From NCBI RefSeq assembly GCF_017948245.1, contig NZ_CP072869.1:124001-188000 (forward strand): a stretch of 64,000 bases of DNA, written 5' to 3'. Below the pieces are notes generated by a model. The model saw nothing but the letters and a program-made list of their open reading frames with translations, made no database searches and was not told the DNA's origin. The translations under genes and the position numbers were made by a program. Shown piece after piece: positions 9,749-18,409 of this stretch; within the stretch, counting starts at the first letter, position 1; each line of letters starts with the position of its first letter. The DNA is from Rhizobium sp. NLR16a (lineage in GTDB: Bacteria; Pseudomonadota; Alphaproteobacteria; Rhizobiales; Rhizobiaceae).

Positions 9749-10750
9749 TCAGAGGGCGTTCAGGAATTCCAAAAGCCGGTCGCTTGGTCGAAACCGCTCG
9801 GCCTTGGCGCGTTCGTACGGCTTCAGCTTTGCGAGTGCAGATTCCTTCAGTTCGAGATGTGCATGAAGATAGGTCAACGTCGTTTCCATCGCTTCGTGGC
9901 CCAACCACAGGGCAATGACCGAGCAGTCGACGCCCGCCTGCAGTAACTCCATGGCAGCGGAGTGCCGTAAGACATGCGGCGACACCCGCTTTGAGCGAAG
10001 GGACTGGCAGTGCTCGCGCGCTTTGGCGACATATTTGTTCAGCAGTGCCTGCACGCCGTCGGCGCTGAGCCGGCCACCGTGCATGTTTGGAAAGAGAGTC
10101 GTTGCGCCTCGCTTCCCTGGTTCCTTGAGCCAATACCGGAGGGCTTGCTGGGCAACCTTTGTGAGCGGCGTACTTCGCTCTTTGCGGCCCTTGCCGATGC
10201 ATTGCACATGCGCACCGCGGCCGAGCATTACCGAATCTCGGTCAAGGTCGATGATCTCCGAGACCCGAAGCCCGGTTTGGGCGGCCAGTAATAGCAGAGT
10301 GTAGTCGCGGCGTCCCAGCCACGTGCTTCGATCAGTGCAGTCCAGGATCGCTTCAATCTCGGGCCTGGTTAGAAACTGAAGTTGCCGCTTATCACATCGC
10401 TTGCTGGGGATCGCGAGCACACGCTGAATATGGGCGCTATGTGCCGGCTCCTCGAACGCTGCATATTGGAAGAAGGATCGGATGGCTGTAAGGCGGAGAT
10501 TCCGGGTCCTCACCGAGGCGGATCTCTTTGTCTCAAGGTTCTCCAGGAATGCGCCGATGAAAGGAGCGTCTATATCCCGTAGTGTCAACTGAGATGGGGA
10601 CCTCCCAAGGCGCGTCTGTGCGAACGCAAACAGGAGCCTGAAGGTGTCGCGGTAGGAGGCGATGGTGTTGGGACTGACACCTCGATGCTTCATGAGCCGA
10701 TCTGTGAACCACCGCTCGATCAGCACGGCCAGGTCGTTCGTGCGTCTCAT
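9749..10750 (-). CDS. ritC: Tyrosine recombinase, third of the RIT trio (RitC)
   Basis: Site-specific DNA recombinase, 333 aa, with an N-terminal SAM-like core-binding domain and a C-terminal catalytic domain. Catalytic residues visible: Arg162 (TGLRVSE), Lys187 (CIGKGRKER), His259 and Arg262 (HVLRHS), His285 (WLGHEAM) and the nucleophile Tyr294 (LTYLHAH). All are intact, so it may be active. Its start overlaps the end of the second recombinase gene by 4 bp (10747-10750). It is the last gene of the element, before the left inverted repeat. Confidence 0.93.
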   Translation of the reverse strand: MRRTNDLAVLIERWFTDRLMKHRGVSPNTIASYRDTFRLLFAFAQTRLGRSPSQLTLRDIDAPFIGAFLENLETKRSASVRTRNLRLTAIRSFFQYAAFEEPAHSAHIQRVLAIPSKRCDKRQLQFLTRPEIEAILDCTDRSTWLGRRDYTLLLLAAQTGLRVSEIIDLDRDSVMLGRGAHVQCIGKGRKERSTPLTKVAQQALRYWLKEPGKRGATTLFPNMHGGRLSADGVQALLNKYVAKAREHCQSLRSKRVSPHVLRHSAAMELLQAGVDCSVIALWLGHEAMETTLTYLHAHLELKESALAKLKPYERAKAERFRPSDRLLEFLNAL

Positions 10751-11670
10751 GACCGAGCCTCCCAGCGCTTATCCAATCGCCGGACGGCATGGTTCATCAG
10801 TTCCGGCGCGGCGGACAGATACCAGTAGGTGTCGCGAACATTGGCATGGCCGAGGAAGGTTGAGAGAACCGGCAGCTCGCGTTCCACATCTTCGCCAGCC
10901 CGATGCCAGTTGATCAGGGTCTGGACGGCGAAACGGTGGCGAAGATCATGAATCCGTGGACCATCTCGTTTCCCCTCCTGCCGTAATCCGATTTGCCGGG
11001 ATAGTCGCCAGAACACGCGGTGCACGTATTGATGCAATAATCTGCCGCCCTGTTCGGCGACGAAGAAATAGGGACTACGAGGCGTACGAAGGTGTGCATC
11101 GCGTCGGGCGGCATAGTCCAACAATACAGCGACTGTCGTGGCATGCAGCGGCACCAGCCTTGTCTTGCCGAACTTTGTCTCGCGAATGGTGAGGACGCCC
11201 TGGTCGAGATCGACGTCGGCCCGGCGTAGGCCGAGCGCTTCGGAATGGCGCAGTCCGGCGACCGCTATCAGCCCGAACAGGCAGTGATATGTCCAGCGCC
11301 GCAGGGCGTTGGCCGGCGGCAACGACAGTGCTGCCGCCAGAAGCGCCTGAATCTCGACTTCACTATAGATGTAGGGCTTTGTGCGCCGTGCCGGCGGCAC
11401 TGCGTCGCTCGGTGGCACTTCCGTCAGAGGATCGAAATGACTGAGGTGCTGGGCAAAGCAGCGCACATCAGCCAGTCGGATTGACCAACTCGGCTGCCGG
11501 CCCATCGAGGTGACCCACTCCATTGCCAGGTCCGCCGTAATGGTCTCGGCGCCGCGGGCCTCCATGAAAGCGACGAACCCCGACAATCGTTTTGCCGGAC
11601 CGTCATATTTGTATCCCAGCCCTTGGCGCATGCCGATGTAGCGCTCAAACGCGGTGCGAAGCCGGCTCAT
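10747..11670 (-). CDS. ritB: Tyrosine recombinase, second of the RIT trio (RitB)
   Basis: Middle recombinase of the trio, 307 aa. Arg141 is in AGLRHSE and a lysine is present in ETKFGKTRLV. His241 and Arg244 are in the IHDLRHR motif, followed by His275 (FLGHAN) and a Tyr pair in DTYWYL, of which Tyr284 is the likely nucleophile. The set is complete. It overlaps both neighbours by 4 bp (11667-11670 and 10747-10750), so the three proteins are probably made in fixed proportion by coupled translation. Confidence 0.93.
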   Translation of the reverse strand: MSRLRTAFERYIGMRQGLGYKYDGPAKRLSGFVAFMEARGAETITADLAMEWVTSMGRQPSWSIRLADVRCFAQHLSHFDPLTEVPPSDAVPPARRTKPYIYSEVEIQALLAAALSLPPANALRRWTYHCLFGLIAVAGLRHSEALGLRRADVDLDQGVLTIRETKFGKTRLVPLHATTVAVLLDYAARRDAHLRTPRSPYFFVAEQGGRLLHQYVHRVFWRLSRQIGLRQEGKRDGPRIHDLRHRFAVQTLINWHRAGEDVERELPVLSTFLGHANVRDTYWYLSAAPELMNHAVRRLDKRWEARS

Positions 11671-12908
11671 TGGACACCTCCCGGCCAGGGGAGGCTCAGT
11701 TCGCGCAACTTCTCAACATCGAGCTTGGCATAGATCCTTGTACTGTCGATGCTTCGATGGCGGAGCAGTTGACCGATCTCGGCAAAGCTGGCGCCCGACC
11801 GCAAAAGGTCGGTTGCAAGGCTGTGGCGGAAAAGATGGGCGCCGTGATGCGCATAGCCGTCAATGCCCGCCCGTTCGAGTGCCTGCTTTGCGATCATCGT
11901 GATGGCGCAGCCGGAGGCAAAACCCACATGCGGCGCAAGAGTTCGCAAGAAAACTCGCCGACACGCCGAAGCGGGGCGCCCATGCCGGATATAAGCCACG
12001 ATCGCTGTTCCGACGTCGTGACGCAGCGGCATCGTTGCTTGTTGCCGCCCCTTTCCGTGTACGAGAATCGTGCCCGACTGCCAGTCGATATCGTCAAGAT
12101 TGAGGGTCGCAACTTCGCTGGCGCGCAAGCCGAGCTTGGCGAGGATCATCAGAACCGCATAGTCCCGATGGCCCATTGCCGTCGTCCGATCGCAGGCATC
12201 GAGAACCTTCTGGACCTTCTCGGGCGGCAGGAATGTTGGAAGGCCGGCAAGTCGCCAGCGGCGGATGGACGGCACACAGTCAGCGAGCGGCGTCGAGATG
12301 AAACCCTTCAGATGCAAATAGCGCAAGAACGCACGCACAACTCCGCACATGGCTTTGCCACTGTCGGCGGAACCGTCAAGCGCATGTCGTTCGACATAGC
12401 CGATGACGATCTCCGGGGTGAGCGCTGCAAACTCGTCTGCGCCGGCCGGACAGATCTCCATCAGAAATCGATGCGACAGCAGCTTGTGACTTTCCACCGT
12501 TGAGGCTGCGAGCCCTCTCTCATTCGAGAGATAAGCTGCGAACATATCGACAATCTGCTCGTGCTCCGTGCGCTCAATCGGAACGGCGGCTGATATCAAA
12601 CCTTCTTGCCGCAATGTAGAGAGTAAGCGGCGGAGAGCTGATCGGTCGCCCGCGTCAGGTCTCCAGTGTTTGAAACGGTGCTCGAAAAACCGACTAACGT
12701 GACCTTCGCTTAAATCCCGGGGCTCATGTCCGCTGCCAACATGCCAGTCCATCAGCTCTCGAAACAGGCTCAGCGATCGCCAGGTACATTGCCGACCCAA
12801 GCCTTCGTTCGACAACCTGGCGGCGTAAACTTGGGCAAACTTGCCATGCGGCCCGTGGATCAGCTTCCGATACAGCGTGCTGCGCTTCAAATAGTCACTT
12901 GCGTTCAT
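11667..12908 (-). CDS. ritA: Tyrosine recombinase, first of the RIT trio (RitA)
   Basis: First and longest recombinase of the trio, 413 aa. The catalytic set is Arg262 (KLGLRASE), Lys286 (VHGKGRQQ), His358 and Arg361 (HLFRHS), His384 (LLRHRS) and Tyr393 (RIYAKL). ATG 12908 follows a GGAGAG ribosome site and lies about 95 bp inside the right inverted repeat, so the promoter is probably in that end. It overlaps the next gene by 4 bp. The RIT proteins are thought to act together in moving the element. Confidence 0.93.
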   Translation of the reverse strand: MNASDYLKRSTLYRKLIHGPHGKFAQVYAARLSNEGLGRQCTWRSLSLFRELMDWHVGSGHEPRDLSEGHVSRFFEHRFKHWRPDAGDRSALRRLLSTLRQEGLISAAVPIERTEHEQIVDMFAAYLSNERGLAASTVESHKLLSHRFLMEICPAGADEFAALTPEIVIGYVERHALDGSADSGKAMCGVVRAFLRYLHLKGFISTPLADCVPSIRRWRLAGLPTFLPPEKVQKVLDACDRTTAMGHRDYAVLMILAKLGLRASEVATLNLDDIDWQSGTILVHGKGRQQATMPLRHDVGTAIVAYIRHGRPASACRRVFLRTLAPHVGFASGCAITMIAKQALERAGIDGYAHHGAHLFRHSLATDLLRSGASFAEIGQLLRHRSIDSTRIYAKLDVEKLRELSLPWPGGVQ

Positions 12909-13002
12909 AGGGCTCTCCTTTGCGTCAACTGCGACGGAGAGAGCCTAAGCTATGCCGATCCGGCTACTGCTTTGTCACGAAAAACGTTGGCATAAACCTG
13001 CT

Positions 13003-13036
13003 CGTTCGGCATAGTTCGACGGTCGGCATAAACGGC
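13003..13036 (-). repeat. Right 34-bp terminal inverted repeat of the RIT element
   Basis: Perfect inverted copy of 9630-9663. The adjoining outer bases (13035-13060) form a separate perfect palindrome, GCCTTATGCCGCG followed by CGCGGCATAAGGC, which shares the core ATGCCG with the repeat. The left end has no such palindrome. Confidence 0.92.
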
Positions 13037-13060
13037 CTTATGCCGCGCGCGGCATAAGGC

Positions 13061-14452
13061 GGTTTCAATCAATGATGCGATTGTCGCCCAATGCTCGGCT
13101 CCCGCGTCCGACCCGGCGAACAACGCATTTTTCCGATTGAGGGCGATCGGCCTGATGGAACGTTCGACGGTATTGGAATCGATCTCGACGCGGCCGTCAT
13201 CGATGAAGCGTGTCAGCCCGTCCCAGCGCGACAGCGTGTAGCGGATGGCTTCGGCGAGTTTGGTCTTCTGGCTGACAAGAGCGAGTTGCTCGGTCAGCCA
13301 TGGCGCGAGGTTGTCAGCGATCGGGCGGCTCTTGGCCTGCCGCACATCGCGGCGTTCCTCATGGGTTCTGCCCCGGATATCGTCCTCGATCCTGTAGAGT
13401 TCGGCGATGCGCCTGAGCGCTTCGCTGGCAATCGGCGCTGGACCGGCAGCGGCGAGTTCGTAGAAGCGCCTGCGCACATGACTCCAGCAAAATGCCAAAG
13501 ACACGCTGTTGCCCGCGGCGATCGCGCGATAGCCGGAATATCCGTCCACCTGCAGCACACCGACGAAGTCGCTGAGATGGGCCATCGGACGTTCGCCTTT
13601 GCGATCGGGCGCGTAGACATAGACGACGCCAGGCGGATCGGCTCCCTGCCATGGTCTGTCGTCACGTGCATAGGCCCAGAGCTGTCCGGTCTTGGTCTTT
13701 CCGCGGCCCGGATCGAGCACCGGAGCAGTCGTCTCGTCGGCGAAGAGCTTGGACGAGGTCTTGAGCCGTTCGAGCAGCCTCTGATGAAGCGGGCGCAGAT
13801 GCCAGGCGGCGCGGCCGACCCAGTCGGCGAGCGTGGAACGGTCGAGGTCGATCCCCTGGCGCTTGTAGATTTGCGCCTGCCTGTAGAGCGGCAAGTGATC
13901 GGCATATTTGGAGACCAGAACCTGGGCGACGGTGGCCTCGGTTGGAATGCCGCCTTCGATCAACCGCGCTGGCGCTGGAGCCTGGACGACGACCTCCTCA
14001 CAGGCGCGGCAAGCATATTTGGGGCGGCGCGTCACCAGAACGCGGAATTGAGCCGGCACGATGTCGAGCTTCTCGCTGACATCCTCGCCGATCCGATGCA
14101 GACCATGACCGCAGCAGGGACAGTCATGGCTCTCGATGTCGATGACCACATCGATGCGCGGCAGATGGGCGGGAAGTGAACCGCGGTTGATACGCCGCTT
14201 CGCAGTCCGTTCCCGGCGCAGATCGCTCGATGCCTGCTCCTTATCTTCCAGGCCGTCCGCCTCGACCTGTTCGGCCTCTTCGAGCCCAAGGAGAAGCTGA
14301 TCTTCGGGAAGCGTCTCAGCGCGACGGCCGAAGCGATGACGCTGCAATTCCTTGATGATCTGACGCAGCCTCGCGTTCTCGAGCTCGCGCGAAAGCACCA
14401 TGGCCTTGAGCGCGTTCAGGTCGTCGGGAAGCTCGTCGGCCGTCATCGTCAT
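13061..14452 (-). pseudogene. tnpC: 5' part of IS66 transposase tnpC, interrupted by the RIT element
   Basis: Encodes about 464 residues of the IS66 DDE transposase. The N-terminal leucine-rich region contains LSRELENARLRQIIKELQRH. A zinc-type region follows (SHDCPCCGHGLHRIGED, then CRACEEVVVQAP), and the transposase core contains FADETTAPVLDPGRG, LQVDGYSGYRA and FCWSHVRR. The late VERSIRPIALNRKNALFAGS segment is also present. The frame then runs into the RIT end and stops at 12950. The missing C-terminus is at 9491-9629. ATG 14452 (MTMTADELPD) fits the family start. Confidence 0.92.
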
Positions 14453-14523
14453 GGACCGACAACAGCACAATCCGGCGACCAAGACGAGAGCGTGGATGAG
14501 GCTGATTCAATTGGTCGCGGCGA

Positions 14524-14880
14524 CTATCCTGCCGCCTCCGGGACACGCACCTCGAGCGGCGCATGAACGCGCTTCCAGTTCAGCCCCTCGAACAGTGCCG
14601 AGAACTGGGCAGCCGTCAGGCGCATTGCACCATCCTGTATTTTGGGCCAATGGAACTCGCCATCCTCAAGTCGCTTGGAGACCAGGCACACGCCACTGCC
14701 GTCCCAGAAGACGAGCTTGATCCGGTCCGCCCGTTTGGCCCGGAACACGTAGATCGCACCGGAGAACGGATCGGCACCCATCTCAGCCTTGACCAGCGCC
14801 GCCAGGCCTTCCGCGCCTTTGCGGAAGTCGACAGGCCGGGTGGCGACCATAACCTTTACCGCTCCCGACGGTCCGATCAC
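14524..14880 (-). CDS. tnpB: IS66-family accessory transposition protein TnpB (Orf2)
   Basis: Small protein of 118 aa with the IS66 Orf2 layout: VMVATRPVDFRKGAEGLAAL near the N-terminus, then YVFRAKRADRIKLVFWDGSG and the later LEDGEFHWP segment. TnpB is needed with TnpA and TnpC for IS66 transposition; its biochemical role is not settled. It overlaps tnpA by 4 bp (14877-14880). The gene appears intact. Confidence 0.93.
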   Translation of the reverse strand: MIGPSGAVKVMVATRPVDFRKGAEGLAALVKAEMGADPFSGAIYVFRAKRADRIKLVFWDGSGVCLVSKRLEDGEFHWPKIQDGAMRLTAAQFSALFEGLNWKRVHAPLEVRVPEAAG

Positions 14881-15323
14881 GACTGTGCCTTCACGGCGTG
14901 AATAACCGCTGTAATCGTGGCGGCGTCCACGCCGGATGCGATCCTGATGATCGCCCCGCCGAGCTCCAATTCGATTGCGCCGGTGCTCGACTTCCTTCTC
15001 GCTGCGCGCGGCGATTCCTGCCCTTTCGCCGCAGGCGTCGTGGGCACATCCAGGACCGCCGGCGCAAACATCGGAACATCGACATCAGGCACAGCTCCGA
15101 GCGGCTTGCGGGCGAGCCGACGCCAAGTGAACAACTGCTGCGGGGTCAATCCGTGACGCCGCGCCACCGAGCAGACCTTCACGCCCGGCTCGTAACTCTC
15201 CGCAACGATCTGCGCCTTCTGCTCATCGCTCCACTCGCGGCGGCGGCCGCTGCCAGTGAAAACCTCAAAGCGGCGCACTGGTTCTTCATCGTTGGATTTA
15301 AGCGTAAGCTGTGAAATCGACAT
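14877..15323 (-). CDS. tnpA: IS66-family TnpA (helix-turn-helix, Orf1)
   Basis: First gene of the IS66 operon, about 148 aa. An N-terminal helix-turn-helix is visible in WSDEQKAQIVAESYEPG and VCSVARRHGLTPQQLFTWRR, as in MerR/Tn3-like Orf1 proteins of the family. The C-terminal part is alanine-rich and less conserved. The frame is open from 15362, but MSISQL at 15323 fits the family. It starts about 75 bp inside the right IS66 end. Confidence 0.88.
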   Translation of the reverse strand: MSISQLTLKSNDEEPVRRFEVFTGSGRRREWSDEQKAQIVAESYEPGVKVCSVARRHGLTPQQLFTWRRLARKPLGAVPDVDVPMFAPAVLDVPTTPAAKGQESPRAARRKSSTGAIELELGGAIIRIASGVDAATITAVIHAVKAQS

Positions 15324-15407
15324 ATGTCTAAGCCCTCGTTCGGGCTCAACATCGTCAATCACGCACTGATCCGGAAGGTGCGGTCAGAACACCGCTTACG
15401 TTGAAAC

Positions 15408-16070
15408 TCTCGATGTAGCTGTTGTCCGTCGGCTTGCCTGGGCGCGAGAAGTCGAGCACGACACCCTTGTGGTAGGCCCACAGATCAAGATCTCGGGAGA
15501 TGAATTCACTGCCATTATCGACACGAATGGACGCCGGATAACCGACTTGCCGGCATACTCGTTCGAGCGTTTGGACCACGTCCTCGCCCCGGTAGTTGAA
15601 GCGTGCATCGACTGCTGGTGAGAAGCGCGAGAAGGTATCGACCACCGTCAACACCCGGATCTTGCGCCCGGTGGCCAACTGGTCATGAACGAAATCCATC
15701 GCCCAGACGTGATTGGAATGGGTCGGCTCCGTCCGGTCGGCTCGCAGCTTCGCCTTGACCCGACGCTTAGGAACCTTGTTGCGGAGTTGCAGGTCCATCT
15801 CCTTGTAAAGACGATAGATTCTCTTCGGATTGACGGGCCACCCGTCGCGCTTGAGCAGGACATGAACGCGACGATAACCGTAACGCACCCGTGTCTGGCA
15901 GATGTCTTTGATCTTCAGCTTCAACTCGGCCTGCTCGCCGCGCCTGGACTTGTAGACATAAAGCGACCGGTCAATGTTCAGCACCGAACATGCGCGCCGG
16001 ATAGAAACCTTCCAGTCTGCCTTGATTGTGTCGACAAGCTTGCGCTTGCGGGCAGGCTTCAGAGCTTTTT
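15408..16070 (-). pseudogene. 5' part of IS3-family transposase orfB (IS407 type), disrupted
   Basis: Encodes the N-terminal HTH_21 region (RACSVLNIDRSLYVYKS) and most of the DDE integrase core. The first Asp is in VWAMDFVHDQ, the second in RVDNGSEF and the Glu in SYIESFN. The last codons before the IS66 junction run into the inserted element and stop at 15355. The upstream start is through a slippery A6G run (16065-16071), where orfB is normally made by a -1 frameshift from orfA. The remaining C-terminus is at 9296-9477. Confidence 0.9.
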
Positions 16071-16324
16071 TGACAGCACGTCCTGAAGCATCGCCTTGTC
16101 CAGCGACAGGTCGGCAACAATCCGCTTCAGCTTGGCGTTCTCCTCCTCGAGCTGCCGCAACCGCTTCATCTCTGCGGCATCAGACCGGCATATTTTTTGC
16201 GCCAATTGTAGAAGGTCGCGTCCGAAATTCCTGCCTTGCGGCAGACCTCACCGATCGGCGTCCCATCCTCCGCCTGCTTCAGAACAAAGGCGATCTGCGC
16301 TTCCGAAAACTTCGAGGCCTTCAT
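16059..16324 (-). pseudogene. IS3-family orfA (IS407 type) with a one-base deletion
   Basis: Reads MKASKFSEAQIAFVLKQAE and the HTH segment EVCRKAGISDATFYNW. After KKYAGLMP a base is missing near 16175, and the frame meets a stop at 16166. In the shifted frame the expected EMKRLRQLEEENAKL leucine-zipper region continues to a TGA at 16059. The length of 266 bp is one short of a whole number of codons, which confirms the indel. The A6G slippery sequence for orfAB fusion is still present near the end. Confidence 0.87.
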
Positions 16325-16405
16325 CGAATTCTCCTCTTCTGCCCAACAGGGATCATAAGTGGAAAATTCCAGTTCCAAGTGGCCTAATTTGACGGGGGCA
16401 CGTCA

Positions 16406-16490
16406 GTTATGGCTCAGCTCGGCGGGGGTGCCGATGAGGCTGTTCATAAGCGAAATCGGCACCTTGTTGCCGATGGCGCTATGTGGCCTC
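16406..16490 (-). mobile_element. Right part of the older IS3-family remnant
   Basis: Begins with the GTTA target duplicate, then encodes on the minus strand a worn orfB C-terminus (RPHSAIGNKVPISLMN) with an internal deletion before it. It closely parallels 9292-9370. It joins logically to 9190-9240, giving the end of an older IS3 copy in which the present IS407-type element landed. Confidence 0.75.
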
Positions 16491-17020
16491 TCCTCCATCT
16501 TTTGGTGGGCATCGACAAAGGGTCGTCTGGAATGAGCCATACACCCCACACGGGTCGCTCCATTCAGTGTGCGCCAAGCGGATAGCCATTAAGCGTGTTG
16601 ATCATGCCAAAGCTTACTCATCACAGAAGGTGCGGCGAAATTCGCGCTGACAAACTTCGGCGAGGCACAATCATCGTCGTCATTGGAGGGAAGGAGGCAA
16701 ACCTTTTTGACAAGGTTAAAGCAGATCAGGAGGATGATCTAATGCCGATCCTCTTTAATCAGGACTGATGCGCCCATCGCCGTAACTTGGCCCGCGATGT
16801 TGAGCGGAAGGCACGCGCTCCCTTAGATCGTCCTGCGATAACCTTTGTCAGCTCTGACTTCTTCACGAATTTATACCTTTAGCGCCCTACAGCGTGAACC
16901 TGGATCGCTGAGTTGTTGCCATGAACGGGATGGTGCCAGGGAAGGAGAACATCTCGCCAGTGGCAATCAACCAGCAGCTGCTACGCGGTACAACGTCATC
17001 TCGTATTGCAAAATAATGTT
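16491..17020. other. Gene-free stretch after the insertion cluster
   Basis: About 530 bp with no convincing gene on either strand. Only short frames without recognisable family features are present. The stretch separates the insertion cluster from the catabolic cluster, whose first operator-like site begins at 17021. Confidence 0.45.
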
Positions 17021-17035
17021 CAATATTGCATATTG
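17021..17035. promoter_or_regulatory. Operator-like dyad, site A (CAATAT-TGC-ATATTG)
   Basis: Perfect 6-3-6 inverted repeat, 51 bp before the ATG of the FAD amino-acid dehydrogenase gene. One of six sites of the same form in the 17-31 kb cluster. Further half-site-like AT-rich sequence (TATTGCAAAATAATG) lies just upstream. Confidence 0.72.
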
Positions 17036-17086
17036 ATTATGTCGTCGTGTTTGTCGCGCGACCCTAGGTTGCTTTTGAGGGTAGTT

Positions 17087-18409
17087 ATGAAAGTTGCTGT
17101 ACTTGGTGCCGGAATCGTTGGTAGTGCGACGGCCTATATGCTCGCCAGAGATGGTCACGAGGTCACCATTATTGATCGCTGCGACAGGCCTGGCATGGAA
17201 ACGAGCTTTGCCAATGGCGGTCTGATGACGCCTAGCGACTCCAGCCCCTGGAACTCACCTGGAACCATCAAACGGCTTGGTAAGATGCTTTTTGACAGCA
17301 ACTCTACGTTAAAAATCAACCCAAGTGCCATCCCATCGATTATCGGCTGGGGGCTAAAATTTCTCTCGAACTCAACCCACAAGAGGCATAAAGCCAATAT
17401 GGTTTCGAACATCAGGATCGCGAGCCTGAGTTTAGAAACGCTGCGCAGCATTCGCCAGAATTCTACCCTGCATTATGACCAGACCACGCGCGGGACGATG
17501 AGGGTCTTCCCTCGAGGCGGCCGCATGTCGGAGTTCGTGCAGATGTGCCGCGAGATGCAGGGGTGGGGTGTCAAATTCGACGTTCTTGATCAGGAACAAA
17601 TTCTGGAGAAAGAGCCGTGTTTGAAGGACGTGATCGATCGCTACATCGGTGCGGTATACTTTCCAGATGACGAAAGCGGCGATGCCCATAAGTTTACGAA
17701 TGAAATGGCTCGCCTCGCTAAGGAACTGGGGGCTCAGTTTTTGATGAGAGCTAACATATTGGAAATAGTCAAACAGTCCTCTTCGCGGATCTCCCACCTC
17801 AAAACGTCCGTTGGAGAAATTCATGCCGATGCGTACGTACTCTCTCTTGGTAGCTACAGCCCCATATTTGCCCGCCCCCTCGGTATTCAGCTGCCGATCG
17901 TGCCCGTGAAAGGCTATTCCGTGACCTTGCCTCTAAACGGATGGAAGGGAGGGCCGACACGTCCGGTCATGGACGACGGCTACCATGCAATGATGGTCCC
18001 GATGGGAGATCGCTTGCGCATGGGTGGGAAAGCAGAATTCGCTCAATATAATACGAAAATCGATCCCAATGAAGGCCGACGCGTCCTCGACGACATTCTC
18101 AGGATTTTGCCGTCCATGGCTGCGCACGTCGACGTCAGCTCGGCTTTGACTTGGTCAGGATTACGCCCGATGACGCCCGATGGACCTCCGATCGTAGGTC
18201 CGACGCCATATGAAAACCTTTTCCTCAACACTGGCCATGGCCCGCTTGGATGGACGATGTCGTGCGGTTCAGCGAAAATTACAGCAGAACTTGTAACGCA
18301 TGGACGGGTTTTGAGCAACAGCGTCGACCCCAGGGACTATATGTTGAGGCAAGTTCGTCGCTCGGACCGTTCCGCTGTCTCTTTGGCCCAGAATGGGCTC
18401 GTAAGCTAG
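17087..18409 (+). CDS. FAD-dependent D-amino-acid dehydrogenase (DadA-like)
   Basis: Flavoprotein oxidoreductase of the DAO/DadA family, 440 aa, predicted to oxidise a D- or N-substituted amino acid to the imine or keto acid. The N-terminal dinucleotide fold is KVAVLGAGIVGSATAYML. The C-terminal family motifs are WSGLRPMTPDGPPIVGPTP and NTGHGPLGWTMSCGSA. ATG 17087 follows a TTGAGGG ribosome site; the longer frame from 17006 would run through the operator-like dyad and is unlikely. Standing first in a cluster with a racemase and an ornithine cyclodeaminase, it probably acts on an amino acid released by upstream hydrolysis. The true substrate is unknown. Confidence 0.9.
   Translation: MKVAVLGAGIVGSATAYMLARDGHEVTIIDRCDRPGMETSFANGGLMTPSDSSPWNSPGTIKRLGKMLFDSNSTLKINPSAIPSIIGWGLKFLSNSTHKRHKANMVSNIRIASLSLETLRSIRQNSTLHYDQTTRGTMRVFPRGGRMSEFVQMCREMQGWGVKFDVLDQEQILEKEPCLKDVIDRYIGAVYFPDDESGDAHKFTNEMARLAKELGAQFLMRANILEIVKQSSSRISHLKTSVGEIHADAYVLSLGSYSPIFARPLGIQLPIVPVKGYSVTLPLNGWKGGPTRPVMDDGYHAMMVPMGDRLRMGGKAEFAQYNTKIDPNEGRRVLDDILRILPSMAAHVDVSSALTWSGLRPMTPDGPPIVGPTPYENLFLNTGHGPLGWTMSCGSAKITAELVTHGRVLSNSVDPRDYMLRQVRRSDRSAVSLAQNGLVS

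Larger units (their letters stand above)
9630..13060 (-). mobile_element. RIT element (recombinases in trio) inserted in IS66 tnpC
   Basis: Three overlapping tyrosine recombinase genes lie on one strand (12908 to 9749). They are bounded by perfect 34-bp inverted repeats at 9630-9663 and 13003-13036. Outside the right repeat there is an extra 26-bp perfect palindrome (13035-13060). The element, about 3.4 kb, splits tnpC after its IET-A codons. Three recombinases overlapping by 4 bp with terminal inverted repeats is the definition of RIT elements. The exact outer base is uncertain by a few positions because the target GC is shared. Confidence 0.9.
9478..15399 (-). mobile_element. IS66-family element carrying a RIT insertion
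   Basis: Both ends start with GTAAGCGGTGTT, the hallmark of IS66 terminal repeats (left at 9478, right reading inward from 15399). The flanks carry an 8-bp target duplication GTTGAAAC (9470-9477 and 15400-15407), the usual size for this family. tnpA, tnpB and tnpC are present on the minus strand. Without the RIT insert the element would be about 2.5 kb, normal for IS66. The target was the orfB gene of an IS3-family element. Confidence 0.93.
9241..16405 (-). mobile_element. IS3-family element (IS407 type), interrupted by an IS66-family element
   Basis: The left end TGAAGTGCTCCCC and the right end (reverse complement TGACGTGCCCCCG) form imperfect terminal repeats, flanked by a 4-bp duplication GTTA (9237-9240 and 16406-16409). 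Removing the IS66 insert (9478-15399 plus one 8-bp target copy) leaves 1235 bp, about the length of IS407-type elements. orfA and orfB are both on the minus strand. orfB is split by the insert, and orfA carries a one-base deletion, so the copy is inactive on its own. Confidence 0.87.

Noticed and set aside
11592..12503. 303-codon plus-strand frame over the first RIT recombinase gene
   Set aside because: Antisense shadow; the recombinase on the other strand has all catalytic residues.
13091..14179. 362-codon plus-strand frame over IS66 tnpC
   Set aside because: Antisense to a clear transposase gene, with no recognisable protein features.
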